Positions 8,268-16,490 of a DNA stretch of 29,697 bases are shown here, in pieces. Made by a program: the position numbers and the translations under genes. The stretch's first letter is position 1; each line of letters starts with the position of its first letter. Source of the DNA: CBDCYN01 sp965224205. Its GTDB lineage: Bacteria > Planctomycetota > Phycisphaerae > Phycisphaerales > Phycisphaeraceae. The notes beneath the pieces were generated by a model. That model saw nothing but the letters and a program-made list of their open reading frames with translations. It was not told the origin of the DNA and ran no database searches. The stretch lies in NCBI GenBank assembly GCA_965224205.1, contig CBDCYN010000017.1, forward strand, positions 1-29,697, given 5' to 3'.

Positions 8268-9047
8268 TTGGCCGACGATTCAAACCATCGAGTCCACCTG
8301 TTCCCCACGACGCGGTGGTCGCAGGTTGAGCAGGCGGCCAACCCGTGGAACACCCGCACCCAGCAGGCCCTAGACGGGCTGTTACGCACGTACGTCCCCG
8401 TTTTTCGCTCCTACCTCTTGTTCAAGAAAAAAATCCCCGCCCAGCACGTCGACGATCTGGTCCAAGGGTTCATCACCCAACAGGTGATGGAGAAAAATGT
8501 GATCGCCTCGGCCCGCCGGGACAAGGGCCGGTTCCGAAACTACATCCGCGTCGTCCTGGACCGGTACGTGGTGACCGAATACCGGCGCAGCTCCGCCGCC
8601 AAGAGGGGCCAAGGCCGCGCCGCGCCGCTCGACCACGCCGCGGACCATGCCGACCCGTCGGCCCAGGACGCGGCCCAGGGGTTTGATCTGGCGTGGGCCC
8701 GGGCCGTGCTGGCGTGCTCGCTCGAGCAGATGCAGGACGCTTGCCGGTTCTCCAACCGTAGCAACGTCTGGGCGATTTTTGAGCTGCGCCTGGTCCGGCC
8801 GATCCTCCACGGCCAACCCGAGATCCCGTACCGCGAGCTGATCCAACGCCTGGGCCTGCGGTCCCCCAGCCAAGCGACCAACCTGCTGACCACCGGCAAG
8901 CGGATGTTCATCCGCACGCTCCGCTCGGTCATCGGCCAGTACGCCGGGTCCGAAGAACAGATCGATCAAGAGATCGCCGACCTGTTCGCGGTCCTGTCGA
9001 TCGGCGATCTGACCAACAGCAGCCCGCGGGCCATGGACGATCCGTGA
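8268..9047 (+). CDS. ECF-type RNA polymerase sigma factor, planctomycete class
   Basis: 259 residues from TTG 8268, chosen by the AGGAG site. The start reads ADDSNHRVHLFPTTRWSQV; FPTTRW is the usual opening of planctomycete sigma-70-family regulators. VDDLVQGFITQQVM corresponds to region 2.2 (core binding) and the stretch RFRNYIRVVLDRYVVTEYRR to regions 2.3-2.4. The C-terminal half has IPYRELIQRLGLRSPSQATN, which fits a region 4 helix-turn-helix for -35 recognition although it is divergent. At 259 residues it is longer than classic ECF factors (about 180-200). It is divergent from a kinase with WD40 repeats and is followed by a conserved-looking partner ORF. No anti-sigma factor is encoded here, so kinase phosphorylation is a plausible control, as proposed for STK-linked ECF groups in planctomycetes. 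Confidence 0.82.
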   Translation: MADDSNHRVHLFPTTRWSQVEQAANPWNTRTQQALDGLLRTYVPVFRSYLLFKKKIPAQHVDDLVQGFITQQVMEKNVIASARRDKGRFRNYIRVVLDRYVVTEYRRSSAAKRGQGRAAPLDHAADHADPSAQDAAQGFDLAWARAVLACSLEQMQDACRFSNRSNVWAIFELRLVRPILHGQPEIPYRELIQRLGLRSPSQATNLLTTGKRMFIRTLRSVIGQYAGSEEQIDQEIADLFAVLSIGDLTNSSPRAMDDP

Positions 9048-9131
9048 CCCGGGGACCGTACCCCTGCGGCGCCACACCCAGGGGCCGCGGTTTCGTCTCC
9101 GTCTCAACACTACGCACAGAACCCAACCCCC

Positions 9132-9650
9132 ATGGACAGCCACGACCTCGATCCCCGATCCTCGAAATCCCTCCACCAGTTCATCGCTTCGGGGCTGGAT
9201 CCCGATTCCGTATGGGGCCCGCAAGACTTCGCGGATATCTTGTCGCACCAGCTGGCGTCGGCCTTGGTGGACGAACTGTCTCTCGTGCCCGGCATCGACT
9301 CGGAGCAGGTCGAGTCTCTAGCCAGCCGCGCCCACCCGCCGATCCGATCGTTCCACGACCTCATCCTCCATCCGAGCCCGCCAGATGAGCTGCTCGAGCA
9401 CGTCAAGGTGTACACCAAGATGGCCCGTGCCAACGCCAAGGACCCGGTGCTCGAGCAGGTCGTCTCGTTGATCTATTACGCCAGTATCGCCGCGGCGCTG
9501 CTCAGGCACGGCACCCGCCTCTCGACGCTCGATAACGCGGCGCTGCACGAGGGCATGGTCTGGTCGCGGTCACGGCCATGGGTCGACCCGTCCTTGACCG
9601 ACCTGCTGGATCAAGCCGCTCAAGCGTTAAGCCCACCGGACGGGTCGTGA
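9132..9650 (+). CDS. conserved-looking protein of unknown function downstream of the sigma factor
   Basis: 172 residues, 84 bases after the sigma factor and on the same strand, so probably co-transcribed. No clear Shine-Dalgarno precedes ATG 9132. The protein is soluble and mostly helical. Notable stretches are WGPQDFADILSHQLASALV, FHDLILHPSPPDELLEHVKV and VSLIYYASIAAALLRHGTR, ending with WVDPSLTDLLDQAAQAL. From memory, similar proteins of about this size sit beside sigma factor/kinase genes in other planctomycetes; this cannot be checked here. No catalytic residues stand out. It could be a sigma-binding regulator or an adaptor to the kinase, but that is only context. Confidence 0.7.
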   Translation: MDSHDLDPRSSKSLHQFIASGLDPDSVWGPQDFADILSHQLASALVDELSLVPGIDSEQVESLASRAHPPIRSFHDLILHPSPPDELLEHVKVYTKMARANAKDPVLEQVVSLIYYASIAAALLRHGTRLSTLDNAALHEGMVWSRSRPWVDPSLTDLLDQAAQALSPPDGS

Positions 9651-9865
9651 CCTTCAATCAACACCATCGACCGACTGCTGCCCGCAACGAGCCGCGACCG
9701 TGAGGCAGCAGGTTTCTCCGAATACCCCGACCACTTGACGTCGTACACGAAATCGGGAAACGCTCTAACCCACGCCAATCCATCGGAGACACACGCCGCG
9801 ATGTCGGGCAGAACCCGCTCCCTCACGGTCGTGGCTCGTCAGAGATTCCCGCGGCATGATCGTCG

Positions 9866-11758
9866 TCATGCGTAACTATGTAGCCCCGCCAGGAGCAGGT
9901 TCACCCCCCAGTACGTCCACAGCATCACCACGAACCCCAACGCGCTGAGCCACGCCGTGACCAGTCCTCGGTTCTTGACGCTAAACCGCACGTGGATCAC
10001 GATCAGGTAGATGATCCACGTGATCAGCGCCCACGTCTCTTTCGGGTCCCACGCCCACCACCGCCCCCACGCGTGGTCCGCCCAGTACGCCCCCAGCAAA
10101 ATCCCCACCCCCAGCACCCAGAACGCCAGCTGCAACACCACCATCTGCGCCTGGTCGAGGTCACGCAGCACGCGCTGGGGGCCGATCGGTGGCGATCCTC
10201 CGCCTGCATCATCATCACCGCTGCCACCGACCCCCATCGCCCCGGTGCTCACCTCCCCCAGCCCCGCCGCCGCGAACCCGGTTGCCCTCCGGCCACGCAG
10301 GTAGTGCGTGCCCAGGTAAAACAAGCTTACGAAGAACCCCAACGCGATCAGCCCATAGCTAAAAAGTACCATGTTCACGTGCAGGTACAGGATCCGGCTC
10401 GTAGCCAAAATCCCTGCGACCTGTCCGACCTCCTGCGACGGAATCGGGTACGTATTAGCTAGCAGCAGCCCGCACCCGCTCAGCGCCGCCGCCGCCGCCC
10501 CGAACAGCCACTGCCGCCGCCAGATCATCAGCACGATCCCCACCAGGGTCGCGAACCAGCAGATCGCCATGAACGACTCGAACTGGTTGTGGATCGGCCA
10601 CCGCCCCGCCAGCACCCCCCGGGTGGCGATCCCCGCGGTGTGGACGATGAAACCCAGCCCCATCATCCCCACACCCAGGCCGATCAGCCACCCCCGACCC
10701 GCCCCGAACGCGATCAAGAGCACGATCATCGCCGCGAAGTACGCCCAGTGCCCGATCGTGAACCGGGCCGTCACGTTGTATACGTACTCCAACCCGCGCA
10801 GCCAATCGGGGGGATAGGTCTGCGGGCGTAGCGATGGGATCAGACTCGACAGCTGCGTTGCCGCGTCGTTGACCGTCTCGGCATCCAGGCCCCGCCAAGC
10901 CCGGGCCAGACGGGTGAACTGTTCCGTGACGCGCCCAGCGACGAGGGGCCCCGGGTCGTCGGCGTTGTCGATGAACGCGGCGGGGCGGATGGGCCCGGTT
11001 GGTGGCCGTTTGGCCTCCCCGGCTGGGTCCGCCAACGCCGCGATGTGCTGCCACGGCTCGTCTTGAGCGGTCGGGCTCACCAGCCAAAGGCCCTGGTCGA
11101 TAGTCTCAAACGCCATCACACTCATCCTCACCTGCCCCAGGGCCTTGAGCATCAGCAGGTCGTTTTCGACGCTGGCGAAGACCCGCTGGGCCTTGTCGCT
11201 GGCGACCATGCGCGGGGTGAGCCGACCCCGCACCAACCACGCCTCCCGCTCGTTCGGCGGTAGGAGGTTGGTCACGAGGCTGCGCCGCAGACCCAGGACC
11301 TCGATATAGATCAGAGGCTGGTCGTGGTAGTAACTCTGGTTGAATAGCAGGTCCAGGTACGTGAACACCGGGTCGTACCGCCGGCCGGTGCCGGGGTCCT
11401 TCCACCGCTCCTTGCCGTAGATGCGCATGAGGGTCTCGCGCGCTAGGGTGTCGAGGATCTTCACACGTCCGCCCTCGAACACCGCCAGCTTCGCCAGCCC
11501 GCGCAGGTCGACCCGGTCCGCGAACCGGTCGTGCTGGGTCGGGTCCGGGTCGCGGCCGTCGCCCGGCTGCTGCGTCGCGCCTTCGGCGCCTTGCGATTCA
11601 TCGAGATGCACTTCCGGCGCCTCGACCGGGGCCTGCTGACCCGATCCCGGCAGTGTGTTGCCTTCTGGGGTGTACCGGACCTGGGCCAACGCGGCCACGG
11701 CCGATAACACGGCCACGCACCAAACAGGCCAATCAATTCTTACACGGGCGTTAACCAT
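9866..11758 (-). CDS. ccsA: cytochrome c assembly protein, CcsA family with large N-terminal domain
   Basis: About 630 residues from ATG 11758; an earlier in-frame TTG at 11794 is less likely. An N-terminal anchor (VWCVAVLSAVAALAQV) is followed by a soluble region of about 300 residues containing EGGRVKILDTLARETLM, the N-terminal module seen in large CcsA/ResC proteins of Bacteroidetes and Planctomycetes. The C-terminal 300 residues have about eight helices with the heme-handling signature WGRWWAWDPKETWALITW and conserved histidines in YLHVNMVLFSYG and IVIHVRFS. The protein belongs to system II cytochrome c maturation, which passes heme across the membrane and attaches it to apocytochromes with ResB/Ccs1. 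No ResB gene is in the window. A Gly/Asp-rich insert (GSGDDDAGGG) lies in one loop. The gene stands alone here. Confidence 0.92.
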   Translation of the reverse strand: MVNARVRIDWPVWCVAVLSAVAALAQVRYTPEGNTLPGSGQQAPVEAPEVHLDESQGAEGATQQPGDGRDPDPTQHDRFADRVDLRGLAKLAVFEGGRVKILDTLARETLMRIYGKERWKDPGTGRRYDPVFTYLDLLFNQSYYHDQPLIYIEVLGLRRSLVTNLLPPNEREAWLVRGRLTPRMVASDKAQRVFASVENDLLMLKALGQVRMSVMAFETIDQGLWLVSPTAQDEPWQHIAALADPAGEAKRPPTGPIRPAAFIDNADDPGPLVAGRVTEQFTRLARAWRGLDAETVNDAATQLSSLIPSLRPQTYPPDWLRGLEYVYNVTARFTIGHWAYFAAMIVLLIAFGAGRGWLIGLGVGMMGLGFIVHTAGIATRGVLAGRWPIHNQFESFMAICWFATLVGIVLMIWRRQWLFGAAAAALSGCGLLLANTYPIPSQEVGQVAGILATSRILYLHVNMVLFSYGLIALGFFVSLFYLGTHYLRGRRATGFAAAGLGEVSTGAMGVGGSGDDDAGGGSPPIGPQRVLRDLDQAQMVVLQLAFWVLGVGILLGAYWADHAWGRWWAWDPKETWALITWIIYLIVIHVRFSVKNRGLVTAWLSALGFVVMLWTYWGVNLLLAGLHSYA

Positions 11759-11857
11759 GGCGGATATTCTCACTATCAACCCAACCGGCGGCAACCCGAC
11801 CCCGGACCCGGCCGCGTCAAGGCGTTGCGCACTGACCTGCTCATCGATTACACGTCA

Positions 11858-11875
11858 CGTTTGTGCGCACAAACG
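11858..11875. repeat. 18-bp perfect palindrome upstream of ccsA
   Basis: CGTTTGTGCGCACAAACG reads the same on both strands. About 100 bases further on, at 11974-11986, TGCGCGCACAAAG repeats one half. Both are preceded by a CGTCAC. The pair lies 100-230 bases upstream of ccsA on its minus-strand 5' side, so a dimeric repressor or activator could bind here. Confidence 0.5.
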
Positions 11876-12015
11876 GTCGGCGAGGACCCCGGAAAATCCG
11901 ATAAGCTGAAAATTTTTTTTAATGATGTCACAGCGGGTTTTACGTTGTGGAAAACACTTCGATGCGTCACCTCTGCGCGCACAAAGACGACCATCGGCCC
12001 CTTAGTAGAGGCCCC

Positions 12016-12099
12016 AACGTTGACAACGTTCAACGTCTTCAACGTTCTTTAAATTTAAAAACGTTAATAACGTTAGGAACGTTAAACGTTATTAACGTT
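12016..12099. repeat. array of AACGTT palindromes with overall dyad symmetry
   Basis: Eight exact AACGTT hexamers begin at 12016, 12025, 12041, 12060, 12069, 12078, 12085 and 12094, with AACGTC at 12032. Steps are 9, 7, 9, 19, 9, 9, 7 and 9 bases. The centre, TTTAAATTTAAA (12049-12060), is AT-rich. The outer parts mirror each other, with GGCCCC on the left and GGCGCC on the right flanking the array. It lies between the 3' end of the large secreted-protein gene and the 5' end of ccsA. The rest of 11759-12159 has no gene. Confidence 0.8.
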
Positions 12100-12159
12100 G
12101 GCGCCGCTCGACTTGCGATCCGAACCCACGATCGACGCCGCTTACTCAAAGCAACCCAC

Positions 12160-15100
12160 CTATCCCGAAAACGGACCATGCCCGCGCCCCAACCGCCCAC
12201 GCCGCAGCCAGCCCGCCGCCAACAGCCCCGCGACCATCACCGCCGTGCCTGGCTCCGGCGTCGAGGTTGTGGTCAGCGGCCCGCAGCTTTCCAACCCATG
12301 GCCGGGTTGCCCGCCGCCATGGCTGTCGTCGTCGATGACCAGCCCCGCGACGAGGCTTTGGGTCAGATCCGTGCCGAAGTTGCCCTGAAACAGCACGAAG
12401 TCCACGAAGTTGACCTCTTCGTCCCCGTTGAAATCGCCATCGAACCAGGTCCTGTCGTCGAGCCCGAAGTTGCCCTGGAATGCGAGAAAATCTACGAACC
12501 CCACGACCAGGTCCCCGTTCGTATCCCCCGGCACGGTCGCCACCACGGTCAGCTCGTCCGCCGTTTCGTCCACCACCGGCACCAGGGCCAGGTTGCCCGA
12601 ACCCAGGTCGAACACATCCCCCTCATACCCGGTGAACCCGCCGCCGATCTGCCCGGCGGTCAGCACCGTAAACCGATCGCCGTGCTGAGGCGTCAGCCCA
12701 TCCGTAAGCTCGATCGTCAGGGTCCCGTTGAGGGTCGCGTCACCCGAGACGGTGACCTCGTCGTGCCCGCTGGCGCCGATCTGGACCTGGAAATCAGCCG
12801 ACGGCCCAAACGACAGATCTCCGTTCACCGCCATGCCCAACGCACCGCCCGAACCGCTTGCGGCAGTCGCCCCGGAACCGCCCCCGTCTGCGAGATCGCA
12901 GGTATCCGTATCACCGTGGGCGTGTTCCTGGTCGCCGCTGGGGCCATCGTGGTGGCTAGCGGCATCTTCATCGCCGGCCTCATTGGCCTCGAGGGGCCCA
13001 CCCGATGGTTCGGCCGCCACCGCCGCCGCAGACAAAGCCTCCGCCCGGCCACCGGGTCGAAACACCGCGTTGAACCGGAGATTGCCCGAGTATCCGCCTT
13101 CCCCGCCCGTCACGTCGCCTTGGAAGGTCAGAAACGCCCCGCCCGCCGTCGGGCCGTCGACCTGACCATGGTTCGTAAACGCCCCTTCAATGCTCGCCCC
13201 GCCGGTAGCGCCCGACGCGTCGATCGTTTTGTTCACCGGCAGGATCATCCCGGTCGGCGCAGCCAGCACCCCGCCCGAGCCGAGGGTCGTGGTCACCGCG
13301 TTGAGCTCGACCTCGTTGCTTTCAAGCAGGGTCACCCGGTGCGAACCCACCGCCAGCGACCCGGCCATGAACCGAACCCCGTTGGCCTGCCCCGAGTGGC
13401 CGAGGGTCAGGTCCCCGCCGTCGGCGACCGTGGTGGTGTCGGCTGCCGTGCGGTACAGGGCCGACACCGTCCCGAACCCGCGCAGCTCGTCGTCCTCGAC
13501 CAGCTGCACCCCGTTGGGAGCAGTGAGCGTCCCGCCCGCGAGGGTCACGAGGTGGCCCGCCTGGGCTTGCCCGCTGGCCAGCAGGGTCACCGTCGCCGAA
13601 CCGACGTCGAGGGTCCCGAGATTGATAAACCCCCGGGATTGCGACGCGTCGCCCAGGGTCAGCGACCCGCTGCCGGTCGCCTCGATCCGAGAATCACGCG
13701 TGGCGCCCAGCACCCGCCCGGCGACCGTGCCCGAGCCGGTCAACCGGCTACGACCGTCGACGATCAGGTAGTTCTCGACCTCGAGCGTGGCGCCCGACTG
13801 CAGGCGCAGGGTCGGCACGCCGCCGGGGTTCGACGAAAGCGACAGGGAGTAGATCGACGCCGTCGCCCCCGAGACGGTGACCGTGAGGTTCTGTTGCGCG
13901 GCGATCAGGACCGCGTCGTCGGCGCCCGGGGCGGTGCCGGTGGCCCAGTTCGACCCGTTCGTCCACGACCCGCCGGTGGTTTGGCTACCCCATGCCCGCG
14001 CCGGCTGGGCGTTGACCTGCCAGATAAAAAGCCCGTTGCCGATGTCGCTGCCCAGAACGATACCGCTGGGCAGGAACGGGTAGTTGCCCCACAGGCCGGT
14101 GAAGTTCGGGTTGTCGCTGCCGGGTTGGGTATCGAAGAACGCGACTTCCACCGGGGCTACGGGGTTGCTGGCGTCGAACACGCGCAGCCCGCTGCGGTAG
14201 TTGGCTTCGTAGATCAGCCCGTCACGGGTAAACAGGTTGTGGTCGACCGCGCGGTTGCCGTTGGTGAAGGTGCCGACCTCGAACGGGTTGGCCAGGTCGC
14301 CCACGTCGATGACCCGGGTCGTGGTCGAGGCGATGTCGGGGTCCTTGCTCTCGTCGAACTCGTCGTTGAGGTACACGTACTGCCCGTCGGTCGACAGCCA
14401 GCCCTGGTGCGAGAACCCGTTGTTGGAGTACGGCGTTCGGCTGATCAACTGGATGTTGGATTTGTCGGTCACGTCGAGGATGTCCAGCGCCGCGTCGGCC
14501 CCGCCGGTGCCGTTTTCCGCGAACGCGAACGCGACCTGCTTGCCGGCGTTGGGCCCGGAGGTGTACGTGACGACCTGGGCGTCGTGGACGTACCGATCGG
14601 CCCACTGGCCTACCAGCGGGGGGTTGACCGGGTCGGCGTTGAGGTCGTAGATCATCAGGCCCTTAGCCGCCGAGCCGGTCGACCCGGTGCGGTAAAGGTA
14701 CCCGCTGGCCGTGTCGATCGCGACGTTGTGGGTCGGGGTGGTCGTGACCGTGTTGGCCAGGGTGACCGTGCCCGAATCGATCTGGCTTAGGTCGTAGACC
14801 TGCAGGTCCTTGGCGCTGCCATCGGCGACGACGTACGCGTGGTGACCGAAGGTCTTGATATCTCGCCAGGTCGTGAACGAGGCCGAGAACCCAGCGACGA
14901 TCTGCGGGTCGGTGGGGGTGGTCACGTCCACAAACCCTACCCCGCGTTGGAGGCCGATGATCGCGTACTCGCTGCCCGACGGGGAGACGTAACCCCAGAT
15001 ATCATTGGCGGCGTTGGAGTCTGAACCGACCGGGCCGTCGAAATCCGGCAGGGGGATCCACGCCAGGAGATCAACCCCGCGGGACGTGAAGTTTATCGCC

Positions 15101-15336
15101 GGCTGCCCGCCCGCGGCTCCGGAGAAACCCGGCCCTTCGTAACGATCCTCCCCGCCCTTGTCGCCGTGGGCCCAGGCGGGGGCGGCGATGATCATAGTCA
15201 GCACGGCGCTGACGCCCGCCGAACGGGAGGCGATGCGTAGCTTACTGCTTCGTTGATTCGTTCTCCCACCCCCGCCCGTCGTGTTAATCAAACCTAACCT
15301 TCGCTGACGTATCCGGCGACGCGGTGTGGCGTGCAT
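12160..15336 (-). CDS. large secreted choice-of-anchor-B protein with dockerin-like repeats and PEP-CTERM tail
   Basis: 1058 residues from ATG 15336, which has GGAG about eight bases upstream. A long basic N-terminus leads to VSAVLTMIIAAPAWA, a signal peptide cleaved near residue 56. Residues about 60-445 form a choice-of-anchor-B domain: PSGSEYAIIGLQRGVGFVDV, SHQGWLSTDGQYVYLNDEFD and VDHNLFTRDGLIYEANYRSG. Next comes a beta-rich adhesin-like stretch, a His/Asp-rich linker (HHDGPSGDQEHAHGDTDTCD), and two dockerin-like calcium loops near 935-992 (GDTNGDLVVGFVDF and GDFNGDEEVNFVDF). The end is TPEPGTAVMVAGLLAAGWL plus arginines, the PEP-CTERM sorting signal read by exosortase. It is probably anchored at or released from the cell surface. 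Its substrate or partner is unknown. Confidence 0.88.
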   Translation of the reverse strand: MHATPRRRIRQRRLGLINTTGGGGRTNQRSSKLRIASRSAGVSAVLTMIIAAPAWAHGDKGGEDRYEGPGFSGAAGGQPAINFTSRGVDLLAWIPLPDFDGPVGSDSNAANDIWGYVSPSGSEYAIIGLQRGVGFVDVTTPTDPQIVAGFSASFTTWRDIKTFGHHAYVVADGSAKDLQVYDLSQIDSGTVTLANTVTTTPTHNVAIDTASGYLYRTGSTGSAAKGLMIYDLNADPVNPPLVGQWADRYVHDAQVVTYTSGPNAGKQVAFAFAENGTGGADAALDILDVTDKSNIQLISRTPYSNNGFSHQGWLSTDGQYVYLNDEFDESKDPDIASTTTRVIDVGDLANPFEVGTFTNGNRAVDHNLFTRDGLIYEANYRSGLRVFDASNPVAPVEVAFFDTQPGSDNPNFTGLWGNYPFLPSGIVLGSDIGNGLFIWQVNAQPARAWGSQTTGGSWTNGSNWATGTAPGADDAVLIAAQQNLTVTVSGATASIYSLSLSSNPGGVPTLRLQSGATLEVENYLIVDGRSRLTGSGTVAGRVLGATRDSRIEATGSGSLTLGDASQSRGFINLGTLDVGSATVTLLASGQAQAGHLVTLAGGTLTAPNGVQLVEDDELRGFGTVSALYRTAADTTTVADGGDLTLGHSGQANGVRFMAGSLAVGSHRVTLLESNEVELNAVTTTLGSGGVLAAPTGMILPVNKTIDASGATGGASIEGAFTNHGQVDGPTAGGAFLTFQGDVTGGEGGYSGNLRFNAVFRPGGRAEALSAAAVAAEPSGGPLEANEAGDEDAASHHDGPSGDQEHAHGDTDTCDLADGGGSGATAASGSGGALGMAVNGDLSFGPSADFQVQIGASGHDEVTVSGDATLNGTLTIELTDGLTPQHGDRFTVLTAGQIGGGFTGYEGDVFDLGSGNLALVPVVDETADELTVVATVPGDTNGDLVVGFVDFLAFQGNFGLDDRTWFDGDFNGDEEVNFVDFVLFQGNFGTDLTQSLVAGLVIDDDSHGGGQPGHGLESCGPLTTTSTPEPGTAVMVAGLLAAGWLRRGRLGRGHGPFSG

Positions 15337-15532
15337 GTTGATAGCTCCGGGGAGGATGAAGAAGAAAAATCAAACATATTGTGGATCATGAAGGCCACGT
15401 ATTGGTTTATGTTAAGCGGGATGGATCTAGGGCGGTTGGTTGGCTGAGTCTAGCGTCATTTCGGGCCGGGGGGCCAATTGGCGTTCAAACCCGCTGCCTC
15501 ACGATCGCGGCTCGCTGAGGAAGCATTCTGAC

Positions 15533-15538
15533 ATTATA
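15533..15538 (-). promoter_or_regulatory. candidate -10 box for the choice-of-anchor-B gene
   Basis: On the minus strand a perfect TATAAT occurs about 197 bases before ATG 15336. No convincing -35 box is seen. The remaining bases of 15337-15590 show no gene. Confidence 0.35.
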
Positions 15539-15590
15539 GCGTGACGGAACGCTAAACTTTGTCTCAGACTCTCGGTGGCACCCGATCGGC

Positions 15591-15983
15591 CTAGCCTATC
15601 GGGACAACCGGGGACGTTGGATGATGAGGAGATGGTTGGGGCACCATTAATGGCGTGGGAAAACGATACTGCTTTGAACAGTTAAATCTGTGGAATCGTC
15701 TTTTTAAGTTCTCTAACCTTGTAAGTGCATGACGCAGATGACGCTGGTCTTCTCGTATTTCGGATCGTAGTATTTCTATTTCTTTTAGTGCTTCCTCGTT
15801 CCGCAGCCCAAACCCTTCCATTTGGGTTAGTTTGTTCCTATCGAGCACGATCTTCTGTTTAAGTGCTGCGATGACACCGATCTGATAAATCGCACGATCA
15901 ATGATATCTGGGCAGATACGATTGAAGTCAGGGTCGGCTAATGCCATGTCCAATTCATCCTTTTGCTTGACAATAGGCCACAC
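15591..15983 (-). CDS. hypothetical protein, probably a 3' fragment
   Basis: 130 residues if the GTG at 15983 is the start. The coding-like sequence runs further upstream in the same frame (FFADHVWPIVKQKDELDMAL) until a TAA, with no ATG, so the original start seems lost. The C-terminal half is a charged helix, probably a coiled coil (EEALKEIEILRSEIREDQ), ending in a Pro-rich tail. The DHVWP motif recalls the Asp-His core of HNH-type nucleases, but no matching downstream His was found, so this is weak. GC content and codon use differ from the neighbours (more A/T third positions), suggesting transfer. The REP-like repeat lies just upstream. Confidence 0.45.
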   Translation of the reverse strand: MWPIVKQKDELDMALADPDFNRICPDIIDRAIYQIGVIAALKQKIVLDRNKLTQMEGFGLRNEEALKEIEILRSEIREDQRHLRHALTRLENLKRRFHRFNCSKQYRFPTPLMVPQPSPHHPTSPVVPIG

Positions 15984-16040
15984 ATGATCAGCGAAGAAGA
16001 TTTAAATCCGCGCGGGGACGGAGCAAGGTCGAGGCCAGGG

Positions 16041-16117
16041 GGTAGGCCCGGCATCTTGCCGGGCACGGGTTTATCGCAACCTGTCGATCAGATGCCCGGC
16101 AGGATGCCGGGCCTACC
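16041..16117. repeat. REP-like inverted repeat pair
   Basis: The left arm 16041-16065 and right arm 16093-16117 are reverse complements with one mismatch over 25 bases (left arm begins GGTAGGCCCGGCATCTTGCC). Each arm can also fold by itself, since GCCCGGCA pairs with TGCCGGGC around three or four bases. A 27-base spacer separates the arms. This two-hairpin layout is that of a REP/BIME element. Confidence 0.75.
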
Positions 16118-16166
16118 GGGCTGTCGTTTTGGTCTCAAAACCCCGGTGAATGCAATACGAGCGTAG

Positions 16167-16490
16167 TTACGTCCACCACTGTACATACAGAGATTGCATT
16201 ATGATGGATCCTTGAAAGCGAAGCTCAGGCTCATGGATGCCATTGGGCACACCTGCTTCGAAGGAGAATCGAAAAGTATAGCTTGAATAGGGGCCAAAGG
16301 ACTGGGTGACGCTGTTAGATGGCTGATTAGGCCGGATAAAATTTGCTTCGGCCATGACGATCGTATTAGGGACATTACGCCTTTGGTGAACAACGATTGT
16401 GACTTTAACAATCCCAACAGCCCCATTGATAGGTTCCCAAGGCCCGAATCCGCCCGCTCTAAGCGGGTATTCAAAATTTCCCTTTGGCAT
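16167..16490 (-). CDS. hypothetical beta-rich protein, possibly 5'-truncated
   Basis: 107 residues from ATG 16490. Upstream of the ATG the same frame still reads like protein (VDELFERVKAISLPSINWKK) back to a TAG at about 16575, with no usable start in between, so the gene may be a fragment. The body (GGFGPWEPINGAVGIVKVTI, FGPYSSYTFRFSFEAGVPNG) looks like a compact beta fold. No family recognised. AT content is higher than in flanking genes, as in the ORF at 15591-15983. The region 16561-16789 holds an A-rich tract and no gene. Confidence 0.4.
   Translation of the reverse strand: MPKGNFEYPLRAGGFGPWEPINGAVGIVKVTIVVHQRRNVPNTIVMAEANFIRPNQPSNSVTQSFGPYSSYTFRFSFEAGVPNGIHEPELRFQGSIIMQSLYVQWWT

Noticed and set aside
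8382..9248. 288-residue minus-strand frame
   Set aside because: Antisense of the sigma factor and partner gene, which both show family-like sequence.
9670..9716. Terminator after ccsA
   Set aside because: CTGCTGCC and GGCAGCAG can pair, but over a loop of about 20 bases and without a T run; too weak to call.
9620..9826. 68-residue minus-strand frame
   Set aside because: Overlaps the end of the 172-residue protein gene and has no motif or ribosome site; the gap 9651-9865 is treated as non-coding.
12016..12099. Short CRISPR array
   Set aside because: Units are 6 bases with 1-13 base gaps; a CRISPR needs repeats of over 20 bases and unique spacers.
11947..14790. 947-residue plus-strand frame
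   Set aside because: It is the antisense of the choice-of-anchor-B gene; rich in Arg, Pro and Gly with no fold pattern.
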